Positions 9,818 through 20,310 are shown, counted from the first letter of the stretch. The stretch is DNA of 64,000 bases from an uncultured Campylobacter sp. (GCA_945873855.1 CAMCEN010000003.1:81992-145991), one strand, 5' to 3'. Translations and numbers: made by a program. The notes: generated by a model not told the origin, from the letters alone.

Positions 9818-10528
9818 ATGGAAATAATCCCAGCAATTGATCTAAAAAACGGCTGTGCTGTAAGATTGTATAAAGGCGATATGAACAGTGCAAAAATCTA
9901 CTCAAACGAGCCTAGCGAGCTTGCAAAAGCTTTTGAGGATTTGGGCGCTAGTTATTTACACATAGTAGACCTTGATGGCGCTATAGCAGGCGAGGCGATA
10001 AGCTTTAATGTAGTTGAAAAAATCGCTAAAAGCACTAAACTAAAAATAGAAATCGGCGGTGGAATTCGCAATGAAGAGCGTATAAAGGACTATCTAAATG
10101 CTGGGGCAAAGCGTGTGATTTTAGGCTCAGTTGCTCTAAAAGACCCTGAGTTTACTAAGCAAATGGCTAGCAAATACGAAATCGTAGTTGGCATAGATGT
10201 AAATAATGGTATGGTAGCAGTCGAGGGCTGGGTAGAGGTAAGCAAGGTAAAAGGCAGCGAGCTTGCTAAGCTCTATGCAAATGCTGGAGTATCAGCTATA
10301 ATTACAACTGATATTAGCAAAGATGGCACGCTAAGTGGGATAAATGCAGAGCTAACAGATGAAATAGCAAGAGCTAGTGGGATTGCTACCATAGCAAGTG
10401 GCGGTGTGCGTGATATAAGCGATATTGAGAGAATTCTAGAATTCCCTAGCATAGCTGGAGTTATTGTAGGCAAGGCTTATTATGAAGGCACGCTGGATTT
10501 AAAAACTGCTTTTAAAATGACTAAATAG
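9818..10528 (+). CDS. hisA: ProFAR isomerase HisA
   Basis: TIM-barrel isomerase converting ProFAR to PRFAR in histidine synthesis. Catalytic Asp in I-P-A-I-D-L-K-N-G at residue 8 and the second in [10 protein letters not shown] near 170 are present, with the phosphate sites I-G-G-G-I-R and A-S-G-G-V. Start ATG 9818; the frame extends 15 nt into hisH but without a ribosome site. An exact palindrome core at 10431-10444 is translated as R-I-L-E-F-P, forming a conserved-looking helix turn before V-I-V-G-K. Confidence 0.95.
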   Translation: MEIIPAIDLKNGCAVRLYKGDMNSAKIYSNEPSELAKAFEDLGASYLHIVDLDGAIAGEAISFNVVEKIAKSTKLKIEIGGGIRNEERIKDYLNAGAKRVILGSVALKDPEFTKQMASKYEIVVGIDVNNGMVAVEGWVEVSKVKGSELAKLYANAGVSAIITTDISKDGTLSGINAELTDEIARASGIATIASGGVRDISDIERILEFPSIAGVIVGKAYYEGTLDLKTAFKMTK

Positions 10529-10542
10529 TTGCCAAAATATGC

Positions 10543-10548
10543 TAAAAT
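10543..10548 (+). promoter_or_regulatory. Putative -10 (TAAAAT) for the 10.6-12.8 kb ABC importer operon
   Basis: ATATGC-TAAAAT lies 34 nt before the start codon, with AAAAAAAGGA at 10561-10570 as ribosome site. Confidence 0.5.
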
Positions 10549-10576
10549 AGCTAGAAAATTAAAAAAAGGACGTAAA

Positions 10577-11323
10577 ATGAGAAAAATTCTTTTAGGCTTA
10601 GGGCTTTTTGTGGCTTTGTTTTTATCTGCTTGCACAAGCAATGAAAAAGATACTCTAAGAGTGGCTACAAACGCAAACTTCCCTCCATATGAGTATATTG
10701 AAAATGGAGATTATGCAGGTATTGATATAGAAATAGCAAAACAAATCGCAAAAGAGCTAAATCTAAAACTAGATATCCAAAATATGCCATTTGACTCTAT
10801 CATCGCTGCTGTGGCTAGCAATAAAGCAGATATTGGAATTTCAGGCTTTACTGTAACTGATGAGCGTAAAAAAAGCATAAACTTTAGCGATTCTTATGCA
10901 AAAAGCAAACAAGCAATCATCGTAAAAGATGATAGTTCTATCAAAAAAGTAGATGATCTTTATGGAGATAATGCTTATAGCGTGGGCGTTCAGCTCTCAA
11001 CAACCGGAGCGATTTATTTTGGCGATGATATAGAAAACAAAAAAACAAAAGCCACCTTACAAGAATACCACAATGGAGCCGATGCTGTGGCTGCTCTCAT
11101 CGCTGGCAAAATCGACTGCGTTATCATAGATGAACAGCCAGCAAAAAGCTTTGTAGCTTCAAATCGTGGCTTACAAATCCTAGCCACTGAGTATATAGAA
11201 GAAGAATACGCAATCATCGTTAGCAAAGAAAAAGAAGAACTGCTTAAAAAGATAAACTCTATTATATCAAAGCTAAAAAGTGACGGTACAATAGATGCGA
11301 TTCAAAAAAAATATATAAAATAA
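10577..11323 (+). CDS. Amino-acid ABC transporter substrate-binding lipoprotein
   Basis: Periplasmic-binding-protein family 3 protein anchored by lipid. Signal peptide residues 1-20 end in the lipobox L-S-A-C, giving Cys19. The mature part starts L-R-V-A-T-N-A-N-F-P-P-Y-E-Y with G-I-D-I-E-I-A and I-S-G-F-T-V-T-D-E-R, typical of polar amino-acid binders. 248 residues. ATG 10577 has AAAGGA 6 nt upstream; an in-frame TTG at 10529 is rejected. The ligand cannot be named from sequence. Permease and ATPase follow in order. Confidence 0.9.
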   Translation: MRKILLGLGLFVALFLSACTSNEKDTLRVATNANFPPYEYIENGDYAGIDIEIAKQIAKELNLKLDIQNMPFDSIIAAVASNKADIGISGFTVTDERKKSINFSDSYAKSKQAIIVKDDSSIKKVDDLYGDNAYSVGVQLSTTGAIYFGDDIENKKTKATLQEYHNGADAVAALIAGKIDCVIIDEQPAKSFVASNRGLQILATEYIEEEYAIIVSKEKEELLKKINSIISKLKSDGTIDAIQKKYIK

Positions 11324-11355
11324 AATAGCTCTTTTTAAAAGCTAAAGGGGATGTT

Positions 11356-12081
11356 TTGCTAGCTTGGTTTGAGGATATTAGGTCTGCGTTTGTTTTAAAC
11401 TTCATTGAGGGCGATAGATACTTACTGATAATAAGTGGTCTTAAACAAACACTTATTATCACGCTTTTTGCTGGGATTTTGGGACTTGCGATAGGCTTTG
11501 TTATCTCGGTAGTTAGAGCTACTTATGATATGCATATTTCTGAGATGACAGGGTTTAAAAAGCACATTTTAAGCTTCTTTAACGCTATTTTTGGGGCGTA
11601 TTTGGCAGTTATCCGTGGCACACCTATGGTGGTTCAACTGATGATTATGTATTATATAATTTTTGCTAGTTCCACAAACGCTACTCTTATTGCTATTTTA
11701 GCCTTTGGGATAAACTCAGGGGCTTATGTGGCTGAGATTTTTAGAGGCGGGATAATCTCAGTAGATAAAGGTCAGTATGAAGCAGGACGAAGTCTTGGTT
11801 TTAGCTATGTTTCTACTATGACCTTGATTATTTTTCCACAAGCTTTTAAAAACTGCTTGCCAGCTTTAGCAAATGAGTTTATCGTGCTTTTAAAAGAAAC
11901 TTCAATTGCTGGATATGTGGCAATTACTGACCTTACACGAGCTGGTGATATCATCCGTGGTAGGACATTTTCAGCCTTTATGCCACTTATTGCTGTGGCG
12001 TTAATTTACTTTGTGCTAGTAATGATTCTTAGCTATTTTGTAAAAAAGCTAGAAAGGAGATTACACCGCCGTGGACACTAA
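11356..12081 (+). CDS. Amino-acid ABC transporter permease
   Basis: HisM/GlnP-type inner-membrane permease with about five helices. The EAA loop appears as E-A-G-R-S-L-G-F-S near residue 145, and R-G-T-P-M-V-V-Q near 80 is the usual family motif. TTG at 11356 is the start: AAAGGGGA lies 5 nt before it, and the ATG at 11351 is in another frame that stops at once. Its end overlaps the ATPase gene by 11 nt. 241 residues. Confidence 0.92.
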   Translation: MLAWFEDIRSAFVLNFIEGDRYLLIISGLKQTLIITLFAGILGLAIGFVISVVRATYDMHISEMTGFKKHILSFFNAIFGAYLAVIRGTPMVVQLMIMYYIIFASSTNATLIAILAFGINSGAYVAEIFRGGIISVDKGQYEAGRSLGFSYVSTMTLIIFPQAFKNCLPALANEFIVLLKETSIAGYVAITDLTRAGDIIRGRTFSAFMPLIAVALIYFVLVMILSYFVKKLERRLHRRGH

Positions 12082-12808
12082 AGTACTTTTAAAAATTCAA
12101 GATCTTCACAAAAGCTTTGGCGACCACGAGGTGCTAAAAGGCATAAACCTTGAAATCAAAAAAGGCGAAGTAGTGGTGATAATTGGGGCATCAGGCTCTG
12201 GCAAAAGCACTTTTTTACGCACTTTAAACCTGCTTGAAGTACCTAGTTCTGGCAAAATTATCTTTGAGGGAAATGAGCTTTGCGCCCAAAAAAGTGATGT
12301 AAATAAACACCGCCAAAAAATGGGAATGGTTTTTCAGCATTTTAATCTCTTTGAGCATTTAAGCGTGCTTGAAAATCTCTGCATAGCTCCTATAAAACTG
12401 CTTAAAAAATCAAAAGAACAAGCAAAAAAAGAAGCAATGGAGCTGCTAAATCAAGTAGGACTTGCTGATAAAATAAGCGCTTATCCAAGTAGCTTAAGCG
12501 GTGGGCAAAAGCAGCGCATAGCAATCGTTCGTGCGCTTGCTATGAGCCCTGATGTTATGCTATTTGATGAGCCTACATCAGCGCTAGATCCAGAGATGGT
12601 AGGTGAGGTGCTAAATGTAATGAAAAATCTTGCAAGATCAGGTATGACAATGGTAGTAGTAACTCATGAAATGGGTTTTGCAAGAGAAGTTGCAAGCAGA
12701 GTGCTGTTTTTTGATAAGGGCATTGTAGCTGAGGATGCAAGCCCAAATGAAATTTTTTCAAACCCAAAAAACAGCCGTTTAAAGGAATTTTTATCAAGAA
12801 TTCTTTAA
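12071..12808 (+). CDS. Amino-acid ABC transporter ATP-binding protein
   Basis: GlnQ-like ATPase. Walker [10 protein letters not shown] near residue 38, Q-loop F-Q-H-F-N-L-F, signature L-S-G-G-Q-K-Q-R, Walker [14 protein letters not shown] and switch His in V-V-V-T-H-E-M-G. The start is GTG at 12071 inside the permease end, so the pair is translationally coupled. 245 residues. Confidence 0.94.
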   Translation: MDTKVLLKIQDLHKSFGDHEVLKGINLEIKKGEVVVIIGASGSGKSTFLRTLNLLEVPSSGKIIFEGNELCAQKSDVNKHRQKMGMVFQHFNLFEHLSVLENLCIAPIKLLKKSKEQAKKEAMELLNQVGLADKISAYPSSLSGGQKQRIAIVRALAMSPDVMLFDEPTSALDPEMVGEVLNVMKNLARSGMTMVVVTHEMGFAREVASRVLFFDKGIVAEDASPNEIFSNPKNSRLKEFLSRIL

Positions 12809-12838
12809 ATTTTTTAATATATTTTAAAGTTTTTTTGC

Positions 12839-12844
12839 TAAAAT
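12839..12844 (+). promoter_or_regulatory. cheY promoter -10 (TAAAAT)
   Basis: TTTAAAGTTTTTTTGC-TAAAAT carries the TTTAA-type upstream periodic signal and TGN-TAAAAT, one of the clearest vegetative promoters here. The predicted start is near 12851 and the GTG at 12881 follows AAAGGA. Confidence 0.65.
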
Positions 12845-12880
12845 GCGCAGATTATTTAGAATTTTTTCAAAGGAAAGCTC

Positions 12881-13255
12881 GTGAAACTGTTAGTCGTAGA
12901 TGATAGCTCTACTATGAGAAGAATTATTAAAAACACGCTTCAAAGACTTGGTCACAAAGATATTCTAGAAGCTGAGCATGGCTTGGAAGCTTGGGGAATT
13001 CTAGAAGCAAACAGTGATATAAATGTGCTTATCACTGACTGGAACATGCCTGAGATGAATGGACTTGAGCTAGTAAAAAAAGTCCGTGCCGAGCAAAAAT
13101 ATATTGATATGCCTATTATCATGGTAACCACAGAAGGTGGTAAGGCTGAGGTTATCACAGCCCTAAAAGCTGGTGTGAATAACTATATCGTTAAGCCTTT
13201 TACGCCACAAGTTTTAAAAGAAAAGCTTGAAGACGTATTGCCAACTGCTCAGTAG
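12881..13255 (+). CDS. cheY: Chemotaxis response regulator CheY
   Basis: Single-domain receiver that carries phosphate from CheA to the flagellar switch. The acid pocket D7-D8, phospho-acceptor Asp53 in L-I-T-D-W-N-M-P, T-T in M-V-T-T-E-G-G near 84 and K in I-V-K-P-F near 105 are present. It is 124 residues with no output domain. GTG start with AAAGGA. The palindrome half GGGGAATTCTAGAA is translated as W-G-I-L-E in the second helix. cheY-prmA-ftsH is the same order as in C. jejuni. Confidence 0.96.
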   Translation: MKLLVVDDSSTMRRIIKNTLQRLGHKDILEAEHGLEAWGILEANSDINVLITDWNMPEMNGLELVKKVRAEQKYIDMPIIMVTTEGGKAEVITALKAGVNNYIVKPFTPQVLKEKLEDVLPTAQ

Positions 13256-13273
13256 TCGTTCTTTGGCAAAGCT

Positions 13274-14095
13274 TTGAAAGAACAATATTTTGAACTTAGC
13301 GTTTTAGGCTCAAATGAACAGAGCTTAAAAGAGCTGGCTTTTGACCTTGGTGTTACAGCGATTGAAGAGCTTGAAAACGGCTTTATCGTGCGCTCAAATG
13401 ATGATTTGGAGCTTGTAGAACTTGGCATAAAAAGTCTAGCTGAGGCTCTAAATATCCCCATTTCTACACAAATACAAATCAAAAATAATAGCGACTGGAT
13501 TTCAAACTATCAAAATAGCATAAAGCCTGTAAAATGCGGTTCTTTTTACATCCGTCCAAGCTGGCATGAAGCTAGTAAAGATAGCATTGATATTATCATT
13601 GACCCAGCCCTTGCTTTTGGCTCAGGTCATCATGAGAGCACTAGTTCGTGCTTGGAGCTAATCAGCGAGTTTTGCGCAGGTAAAAAAGAGCTAAAAACTG
13701 CTTTAGATGTGGGCTGTGGGAGTGGAATTCTTAGCATTGCGCTAGCTAAACTTGCTTTTGAAGTAAGTAGCTGTGATACTGAGAGTCAAGCAGTAGAAAG
13801 CTGCCTTGCAAATGCTAGCAAAAATAATGTAGAGCTAAAAGAAGTTTTGCTAGGTAGCATTGATAAGGCCAGTGGTAAATATGATGTAATTTGTGCTAAT
13901 ATAATTGCTGATGTGATTTTTATGCTCTCACCTGAGCTAAAAGCAAAGCTAAATGAAGGTGGCTACTTGGTGCTATCAGGAATTCTAGATCGCTATAAAG
14001 AGAGAATTTTGGCTGAGTTTAGCGAATTAGAGCTGATTAAAAACATTAGCAAAAATGAATGGGAAAGTTTTATTTACCAAAAAATAGCAAAATAA
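13274..14095 (+). CDS. prmA: Ribosomal protein L11 methyltransferase PrmA
   Basis: SAM-dependent methyltransferase that trimethylates ribosomal protein L11. The C-terminal half has D-P-A-L-A-F-G-S-G-H-H-E-S-T, then the SAM motif D-V-G-C-G-S-G-I-L-S near residue 150 and C-A-N-I-I-A-D-V. 273 residues. The only plausible start is TTG at 13274 and it has no clear ribosome site, so translation may depend on coupling to cheY, 18 nt upstream; the start is less certain than the function. GGAATTCTAGAT is translated as G-I-L-D near the end. Confidence 0.92.
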   Translation: MKEQYFELSVLGSNEQSLKELAFDLGVTAIEELENGFIVRSNDDLELVELGIKSLAEALNIPISTQIQIKNNSDWISNYQNSIKPVKCGSFYIRPSWHEASKDSIDIIIDPALAFGSGHHESTSSCLELISEFCAGKKELKTALDVGCGSGILSIALAKLAFEVSSCDTESQAVESCLANASKNNVELKEVLLGSIDKASGKYDVICANIIADVIFMLSPELKAKLNEGGYLVLSGILDRYKERILAEFSELELIKNISKNEWESFIYQKIAK

Positions 14096-14116
14096 CAAAA
14101 AAATTTAGGACAAAAA

Positions 14117-16084
14117 ATGAATAATCCACAAATGAATAATCAAATGAACAACGGACAAAACAAAGGTGGTAACAATCCATTTAACCGCAATCCAATCTTT
14201 ACTTTTGCGATTTTTGCGATAATTATCGTGCTGTTTTTTCGCTCATTTAGCGATGGTGGTTTAGGGGGCTTTGGTGGCGAACAAGGCTCAGCAAATGTGA
14301 GCTACTCGCAGCTAAAACAAATGATAAAAAACAAAGAAATCACAAATGTAGCAATCGCCCAAACCACCATAAAAGCCACTAGCGCATCTGGCGTGGTATA
14401 CAGCACTAGAAAAGTAGCTGGAGATAATACTCTAATCCCTACGCTTGAAGAGGCTGGAGTGCCGTATTCAGCGTATTCTGAGAGTAATTGGTTTAGCGAT
14501 ATACTATTTTCTTGGGTGATACCTGTATTTATTTTCTTTGCGATTTGGATGTTCTTAGCAGGTCGCATGCAAAAAAACCTTGGTTCTGGAATTCTTGGCA
14601 TGGGAAGTACTAAAGGGCTTATAAACTCAGAGCGTCCAAAGGTGAAGTTTGATGATGTAGCAGGTGTTGAAGAGAGCAAAGAAGAAGTAAAAGAAATCGT
14701 TGATTTTCTAAAAAATCCAGAGCGCTACATTACCCTTGGTGCTAAAATACCAAAAGGTGTGCTTTTAGTAGGACCTCCTGGCACTGGTAAGACGCTGCTA
14801 GCAAAGGCTGTGGCTGGAGAGGCTGATGTGCCGTTTTTCTCAGTTTCTGGCTCAAGCTTTATTGAGATGTTTGTGGGCGTGGGTGCAAGCCGTGTGCGTG
14901 ATCTTTTTGAAAAAGCAAAAAAAGAAGCCCCTGCGATAGTGTTTATTGACGAAATTGACGCAATAGGAAAAAGTCGCGCGGCTGGTGCCATGATGGGTGG
15001 AAATGATGAAAGAGAGCAGACGCTAAATCAGCTTCTAGCCGAAATGGACGGCTTTGATAGTGATAAAAGTCCTGTTATCGTGCTAGCTGCTACAAACCGC
15101 CCTGAAGTGCTTGATGCTGCACTTTTGCGTCCAGGACGCTTTGATAGGCAAGTGCTAGTTGATAAGCCTGATTTCAAAGGTCGTGTGGATATCCTAAAAG
15201 TTCATAGCAAAGAAGTTAAACTAAATAAAAGCGTGGATATGGATGAGATAGGCAGGCTTACAGCTGGGCTTGCTGGGGCTGACCTTGCAAATATCATAAA
15301 TGAAGCTGCCTTGCTAGCTGGCAGGGCTGGTAAGGCTAGCATAGAACAGCAAGACTTGGTTGAAGCTGTGGAGCGCGCGATAGCTGGCTTAGAGAAAAAA
15401 TCACGCCGTATAAATCCAAAAGAGAAAAAAATCGTTACTTACCACGAGTGTGGGCATGCGCTAATTGCTGAGACTACAAAGGGCGCTGATAAGGTTACTA
15501 AAGTCTCAGTTATACCAAGAGGACTTGCAGCACTTGGATATACGCTAAATGCGCCTGAGGAAAATAAATTTTTGATGCAAAAGCATGAGCTTATCGCAAA
15601 AATCGATGTATTGCTTGGTGGGCGTGCGGCTGAACATGTGTTTATAGGCGAGATTAGCACGGGAGCTAGCAATGACTTAGAACGTGCTACTGATATAATC
15701 AAAGCCATGGTCGGCATGTATGGAATGAGCGATGTAGCAGGGCTCATGGTGCTTGAAAAACAGCGCAATGTATTCTTAAACGGCGGACAAACTCTAAAAG
15801 ACTATAGCGATGATATGGCTAAAAAGCTTGATGATTTTACCAAAAACTTTTTGGCAGAGCGTTTTGCGGCTGTGGTCTCTACGCTTGAGAGCTACAAAGG
15901 GGCTATTGAAAATATGGTAAAGGCTTTGTATGAGACTGAGACCATAGAGGGTGCTAAGGTTAGACAAATCATCAAAGACTATGAAATAGCAAATAATATG
16001 CCAACTCGCCTTTGCGAAGAAGAGAGTGAAAATAGCGATATAGAACAAGCTAAAAAGGACGCAAAAGAAGATAGTGCGGAGTAG
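14117..16084 (+). CDS. ftsH: ATP-dependent zinc metalloprotease FtsH
   Basis: Membrane AAA protease that degrades misfolded and regulatory membrane and cytosolic proteins. An Asn-rich N-terminus (residues 1-28) precedes two membrane segments near 30-45 and 130-150. The AAA module has G-P-P-G-T-G-K-T near 218, F-I-D-E-I-D-A-I-G and the second region of homology R-P-G-R-F-D-R. The zinc motif is H-E-C-G-H near 443. 655 residues is normal. ATG start with TTTAGGA. The stop codon runs straight into a palindrome array. Confidence 0.98.
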   Translation: MNNPQMNNQMNNGQNKGGNNPFNRNPIFTFAIFAIIIVLFFRSFSDGGLGGFGGEQGSANVSYSQLKQMIKNKEITNVAIAQTTIKATSASGVVYSTRKVAGDNTLIPTLEEAGVPYSAYSESNWFSDILFSWVIPVFIFFAIWMFLAGRMQKNLGSGILGMGSTKGLINSERPKVKFDDVAGVEESKEEVKEIVDFLKNPERYITLGAKIPKGVLLVGPPGTGKTLLAKAVAGEADVPFFSVSGSSFIEMFVGVGASRVRDLFEKAKKEAPAIVFIDEIDAIGKSRAAGAMMGGNDEREQTLNQLLAEMDGFDSDKSPVIVLAATNRPEVLDAALLRPGRFDRQVLVDKPDFKGRVDILKVHSKEVKLNKSVDMDEIGRLTAGLAGADLANIINEAALLAGRAGKASIEQQDLVEAVERAIAGLEKKSRRINPKEKKIVTYHECGHALIAETTKGADKVTKVSVIPRGLAALGYTLNAPEENKFLMQKHELIAKIDVLLGGRAAEHVFIGEISTGASNDLERATDIIKAMVGMYGMSDVAGLMVLEKQRNVFLNGGQTLKDYSDDMAKKLDDFTKNFLAERFAAVVSTLESYKGAIENMVKALYETETIEGAKVRQIIKDYEIANNMPTRLCEEESENSDIEQAKKDAKEDSAE

Positions 16085-16232
16085 AATTCTAGAATTCTTA
16101 ATGCTAAAATTCTAGGAATTCCGTGAATTTGGAATTCCTAGAATTTGGAATTCCGTGAATTTGGAATTCCATGAATTTGGAATTCCATGAATTTAGAATT
16201 CCCTAGAATGAATTTTAGAATTCCTAGGAATT
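16084..16232. repeat. Palindrome array downstream of ftsH
   Basis: An exact core at 16084-16097 is followed by a series of GGAATTCC(G/A)TGAATTT half units about 20 bp apart, a variant not seen at other arrays. No promoter or terminator is evident. Confidence 0.85.
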
Positions 16233-16250
16233 CTAGTTTAAAGGCAGTGT

Positions 16251-16646
16251 ATGAAAAATGTAGTTTTTTTGCTTTTTTTTGCTTTTTTATTTTGCGCTTG
16301 TGCTAGCAGAGGGCATTTTGTAAGAGCTGAGCATAATGGCAAGATTTACTGGCTGCCGCCGCAGTGTGAGTATTATACGCCAGCACAAAATGATGAGCAA
16401 AATGATGAGATAGTTTGTAAAGAAACAGGCGAGCTAATATCGCCGACTTCGCCTGCTGAATATGAAGCCTATTTAAAAGAGCGTGAGATTAGAAGCATAG
16501 AAAATAACATGGCTTTTGGCGATCCGTGGTATTATGGTGGGTTTTATTCATCGCCTAGTATCGGCATTTTTATTGAGAGGCGTCCGTATTTTAGGCATCG
16601 CCACTACAGGCATTTTAGACCTCATTTTAGAGATAGAAGGCACTAA
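16251..16646 (+). CDS. Small lipoprotein with His/Arg-rich tail, function unknown
   Basis: 131 residues. Hydrophobic signal segment 1-17 ends in C-A-C-A-S, a plausible lipobox with Cys at about 17. The middle is acidic and polar (N-D-E-Q-N-D-E); the last 30 residues are packed with Arg, His, Phe and Tyr (R-H-R-H-Y-R-H-F). The tail could bind metal or membrane but no family is recognised. T7 and T8 tracts lie in the signal-peptide codons. It ends 6 nt before pssA, so the two are probably co-transcribed. Confidence 0.75.
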   Translation: MKNVVFLLFFAFLFCACASRGHFVRAEHNGKIYWLPPQCEYYTPAQNDEQNDEIVCKETGELISPTSPAEYEAYLKEREIRSIENNMAFGDPWYYGGFYSSPSIGIFIERRPYFRHRHYRHFRPHFRDRRH

Positions 16647-16652
16647 AAGAAA

Positions 16653-17390
16653 ATGAACGAAAAATTAAAGCTAATTTATATTTTGCCAAATCTTTTTACC
16701 GCTGCTAGCATTTTTCTAGGTGTGCTTAGCATGCTCTCATCTATTAAGGGCGATTTTAGTTTGGCTATCATTTATATCGTGCTTTCGCTTGTTTTTGATG
16801 GGCTTGATGGCAGGGTGGCACGCCTTACAAATACTACTTCAAAGTTTGGCGTGGAGTTTGACAGCCTTGCTGATATAGTAGCTTTTGGCGTGGCACCTGC
16901 TATGTTATTTTATTTTAGCGTGGGGCAGAATTTTGGACGCTTTGGCGTGCTGATAACTGCTCTGTTTGTGATTTTTGGTGGCGTTCGCCTTGCTAGGTTT
17001 AATGTAATGAGCGGTGCTAGCGAGCCAAATGTGTTTATTGGCTTACCGATACCTACTGCTGCTGTGCTTTTGGCACTTTGGATAGGACTTTGGGACAAAT
17101 ACGAGATTTTTAAAGGCTATGAGTATGTGCTTTTAGGGGCAGCAGCTGTTTTTAGCGTGCTAATGGTCTCAAATGTGAGATTTCCTAGCTTTAAAAAAAT
17201 AAACTACGAAAGAGCAAATTTCATCCGCTTTTTAATCGCACTTTTGCTTATTTTGTCCTTAATCTACATTTATCCGCTTGAAGCAAGTGCGATCTGCCTT
17301 AGTCTTTATGTGCTTTATGGCATAGTTCGTGGGGTGTGGGCTAGGTTTTTTGCTAAGCATATAAACCTAAAAGAAAGCAAAGCATGTTAA
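16653..17390 (+). CDS. pssA: CDP-diacylglycerol--serine O-phosphatidyltransferase
   Basis: Makes phosphatidylserine, the precursor of phosphatidylethanolamine, in the inner membrane. The CDP-alcohol transferase motif D-G-L-D-G-R-V-A-R followed by G-V-E-F-D-S-L-A-D lies near residues 50-75. Seven or eight hydrophobic segments follow. 245 residues. C. jejuni also has pssA shortly after ftsH. Confidence 0.95.
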   Translation: MNEKLKLIYILPNLFTAASIFLGVLSMLSSIKGDFSLAIIYIVLSLVFDGLDGRVARLTNTTSKFGVEFDSLADIVAFGVAPAMLFYFSVGQNFGRFGVLITALFVIFGGVRLARFNVMSGASEPNVFIGLPIPTAAVLLALWIGLWDKYEIFKGYEYVLLGAAAVFSVLMVSNVRFPSFKKINYERANFIRFLIALLLILSLIYIYPLEASAICLSLYVLYGIVRGVWARFFAKHINLKESKAC

Positions 17391-17451
17391 AATGATATTT
17401 AACTAAGTAAATTATACTAATCAATAAATTTTATTATTAAAGGAGAGGAAA

Positions 17452-18960
17452 ATGGATAAAAATAAAATCATTATTTTTGATACCACTTTGCGTGATGGCG
17501 AACAAAGCCCTGGCGCAAGCATGAATACAGAAGAGAAAATTCAAATCGCACTCCAACTAGAACGCCTTGGTGTTGATATTATAGAAAGTGGCTTTGCGGC
17601 TGCTAGTCCAGGGGATTTTGATGCGATTAAGCAGATTGCTAGCGAGGTTCATACCATAAAAGTAGCTAGCCTTGCAAGGGCGATAGAGCGTGATATAGAG
17701 GCTGCTGGCAAGGCAATAGCACCCGCAAAAAATAGGCGCATTCATACCTTCATAGCCACAAGCCCTATTCACATGGAACATAAGCTAAAAATGAAAAGCG
17801 ATGAAGTGCTTAAAAGAGCAGTTGAAGCTGTAAAATACGCTAGGACTTTTGTTGATGATGTGGAGTTTAGCTTTGAAGATGCTGGGCGTAGCGATATAGA
17901 GTTTTTAAAAGAAATGAGCGATGCTGTAATATCAGCAGGGGCAAGCACCATAAACTTGCCTGATACTGTGGGCTTTCGCTTGCCTGGCGAGCTTTATACT
18001 CGCACAAAGGCACTAGTGGATTTTGTAGGCGATAGGGCGATAATTTCGGCTCACAATCACAACGACCTAGGTCTTGCGGTGGCAAATACATTAGAGTGCG
18101 TAAGAGCTGGTGCTAGGCAGGTGGAGTGTACCATAAACGGACTTGGAGAAAGAGCCGGAAATGCTGCGCTTGAAGAGATTGTAATGGTAATAAATACTAG
18201 AAAAGATATTTTTGGCGATTTATACACAGATATTGTTACAAAAGAGATTTATCCTACAAGTAGGCTTGTTGCTAGCATAACAGGCATTGAGCCACAACCA
18301 AATAAAGCAATAGTAGGCAAAAACGCCTTTGCGCATGAGAGCGGAATTCACCAAGATGGCATGCTAAAATGCGCTCAAACTTATGAAATAATAAGCGCTG
18401 AGAGCATAGGCGCTGCTAAGACAAATCTAGTGCTTGGCAAGCACAGCGGTAGACATGCTTTTAAAGATAGATTAAAAGAGCTTGGCTTTGAGCTTGAAAA
18501 TGATGAGCTAGATAAAGCTTTTGCTGATTTTAAAGCACTTTGCGATATGAAAAAAGAGATTTTTGATGAGGATTTAAGAGCTCTTATAAATAGCGAGATT
18601 GCTAAGGTTGAGCAGATTTACAGCATTGAAAAATTGAGCGTCCAAGCTAGCAAAGATGGGCATACAAGCGCTGCTATTACTATACTTCACGAAAATGAGC
18701 TTAAAGAAGAAGCATCGCTTGGCAATGGTTCAGCGGACGCTATTTTTAAGGTAATTGATAGAATCAGCGGACATGAGGGCGAGCTAAAAGACTACAAAGT
18801 TCGCGCAGTATCTCAGGGCAAAGACGCACTTGCTAAGGTAGATGTAAAGGTAAAATTTGGCGAGCGCACGATGATAGGGCATGGACTTGATGTAGATACC
18901 ATGCTAGCTACTGCAAAAGCGTATATTTCAGCACTAAATAGCTTTTTGTCTATGAAATAA
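17452..18960 (+). CDS. leuA: 2-isopropylmalate synthase LeuA
   Basis: First committed enzyme of leucine synthesis, condensing acetyl-CoA with 2-oxoisovalerate. The catalytic R-D-G-E-Q-S-P-G lies at residues 13-20 and the metal site H-N-H-N-D-L-G near 203; the C-terminal third is the leucine-sensing domain. 502 residues. AAAGGAG lies 5 nt before the ATG, one of the strongest ribosome sites here. TATACT at 17412-17417 is a possible -10. No leader peptide or attenuator fits in the 61-nt gap. Confidence 0.96.
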   Translation: MDKNKIIIFDTTLRDGEQSPGASMNTEEKIQIALQLERLGVDIIESGFAAASPGDFDAIKQIASEVHTIKVASLARAIERDIEAAGKAIAPAKNRRIHTFIATSPIHMEHKLKMKSDEVLKRAVEAVKYARTFVDDVEFSFEDAGRSDIEFLKEMSDAVISAGASTINLPDTVGFRLPGELYTRTKALVDFVGDRAIISAHNHNDLGLAVANTLECVRAGARQVECTINGLGERAGNAALEEIVMVINTRKDIFGDLYTDIVTKEIYPTSRLVASITGIEPQPNKAIVGKNAFAHESGIHQDGMLKCAQTYEIISAESIGAAKTNLVLGKHSGRHAFKDRLKELGFELENDELDKAFADFKALCDMKKEIFDEDLRALINSEIAKVEQIYSIEKLSVQASKDGHTSAAITILHENELKEEASLGNGSADAIFKVIDRISGHEGELKDYKVRAVSQGKDALAKVDVKVKFGERTMIGHGLDVDTMLATAKAYISALNSFLSMK

Positions 18961-18966
18961 TTCTTT

Positions 18967-19130
18967 GGGAATTCTAGAATTCTTAGGAATTCTAGATTTT
19001 TTTAGAAATTCTAGTTTTTTCAGAAATTCTAGAATTCTTTGGGAATTCTGGTTTTTTAGGAATTCTAGAATTCCTTGCTTACATTTTTTAATCTTTTAAC
19101 TATTTTTAAATTTAGAATTCCCAATAAAAT
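18967..19130. repeat. Palindrome array downstream of leuA
   Basis: Two exact cores (18969-18982 and 19060-19073) with four degenerate copies between and after them. The remaining 140 nt to the next gene is very AT-rich and contains a promoter but no further structure that I see. Confidence 0.88.
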
Positions 19131-19238
19131 TTTTTGCTAAAAAATAAAATATAGTAATTCTATAAATATTTTAAAAGCTTAAATAATAATCTTTTAAAAT
19201 AAATTATATATATTTACTAAATATTATGAAAAGAATTT

Positions 19239-19244
19239 TATAAT
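19239..19244 (+). promoter_or_regulatory. Promoter -10 (TATAAT) for cystine-type binding protein
   Basis: GAATTT-TATAAT lies 29 nt before the start, preceded by A/T tracts; AAAGGA follows at 19261-19266. No operator is obvious. Confidence 0.55.
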
Positions 19245-19272
19245 TTCATAAACAAATTTTAAAGGATGAAAA

Positions 19273-20022
19273 ATGAAAAAGTTTTTAGCACTTTCTTTTG
19301 CTGCTCTTACAGCACTTAGCGCAGCTAGCTTAGATGAGATAAAAAAAGCTGGTGTAATTAAAATAGCCACTGAGGGCGTGTATAAGCCGTATTCTTACCA
19401 CGATGAGAGCAATGCTTTGGTAGGATATGATGTAGAAATCGCAAGAGCTGTGGCAGAAAAAATCGGCGTAAAAGCTGAGTTTGTGGAGGCTCCGTGGGAT
19501 GCCTTGCTAGCAAGCTTTGATGCTGGTAAAAGTGATGCAATGTTTAATCAAGTAACAATAAAAGATGAGCGTAAGAAAAAATACGATTTTAGCACGCCTT
19601 ATACAGCTGTTTATCCAGCTGTGGTGGTAAAAGAGGACAATAATAGCATCAAAAGCAAAGACGATGTAAAAGGTAAAAAGGGCGCAAGCAGCGCAACTAG
19701 CGTATATGGCACTACTTTAAGCGAGTGGGGAGCTCAGGTGCAAACTGTTGGTGGCTTTAGCCAAGCAGTTGAGCTAGTTCTTGCAGGCAGGGCTGAGCTA
19801 CTTATGAACGATGATGTTACTTTTTATGACTTTATAAAAAATAAAAAAGTGCCTTTGAAAATCGCTTTTAAAGGCGAGGAGCCAATGCTCTCAGCCGCAA
19901 TCGTAGCAAAGGGAAATACTGAGCTACTATCTGCTATAAATGCTGCGCTTGATGAGCTATTTAAAGACGGCACCATCGCAAAAATCAGCCAAAAATACTT
20001 TGGCAAGGATATTTCAAAATAA
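19273..20022 (+). CDS. ABC transporter substrate-binding protein, probably for cystine
   Basis: Periplasmic family 3 binding protein, 249 residues, signal peptide 1-18 ending A-L-S-A-A. The stretch W-D-A-L-L-A-S-F-D-A-G-K followed by F-N-Q-V-T-I is the pattern of the TcyA/TcyJ cystine-binding group rather than of glutamine or histidine binders, and the downstream cystathionine-lyase-like gene supports a sulfur amino-acid role. Ligand is inference. Its permease and ATPase start 288 nt later, behind a palindrome array. Confidence 0.85.
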   Translation: MKKFLALSFAALTALSAASLDEIKKAGVIKIATEGVYKPYSYHDESNALVGYDVEIARAVAEKIGVKAEFVEAPWDALLASFDAGKSDAMFNQVTIKDERKKKYDFSTPYTAVYPAVVVKEDNNSIKSKDDVKGKKGASSATSVYGTTLSEWGAQVQTVGGFSQAVELVLAGRAELLMNDDVTFYDFIKNKKVPLKIAFKGEEPMLSAAIVAKGNTELLSAINAALDELFKDGTIAKISQKYFGKDISK

Positions 20023-20028
20023 GAATTT

Positions 20029-20290
20029 CTTAAGGAATTCTAGATTTTATTCTAGATTTTATTCTAGGAATTCTAGGGAATTCTCTATGGAATTTTAGAT
20101 TTTATTCTACGGAATTTTGAATTCATTCTACGGAATTCTAAATTTTGTTAAAATTGCCCTAGGAATTCCGTGGAATTCAAAATTTTATTCTAGGGAATTT
20201 CTAGGGAATTCTAAATTTTGCTAAAATCGCTCTAGCAATCCTAGGGAATTCTAAATTTTAAGCTTAAAAATTCTAGAATTCCCTAGGATT
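20029..20290. repeat. Palindrome array between binding-protein and permease genes
   Basis: Roughly ten degenerate GGAATTCTA and AGGGAATTC units with TTTTATTCTA linkers. Two internal TGTTAAAATTGCC/TGCTAAAATCGC segments (20147 and 20218) resemble Campylobacter -10 elements and might supply the permease operon with its own promoter. No open frame. Confidence 0.82.
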
Positions 20291-20310
20291 TTCACAAATA
20301 AAGGTCAAAA

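Noticed and set aside
14302..14679. Antisense frame in ftsH as a gene
   Set aside because: It lies fully within ftsH on the other strand, with no start signal or recognisable domain.
16261..16290. Phase-variable T tracts in the lipoprotein signal sequence
   Set aside because: T7 and T8 runs exist, but Phe/Leu codons in a signal peptide explain them and Campylobacter phase variation mostly uses G/C tracts, none of which I see here.
17391..17451. leuA attenuator or riboswitch
   Set aside because: The gap is 61 nt of AT-rich sequence with no Leu-rich leader frame or stable stems.
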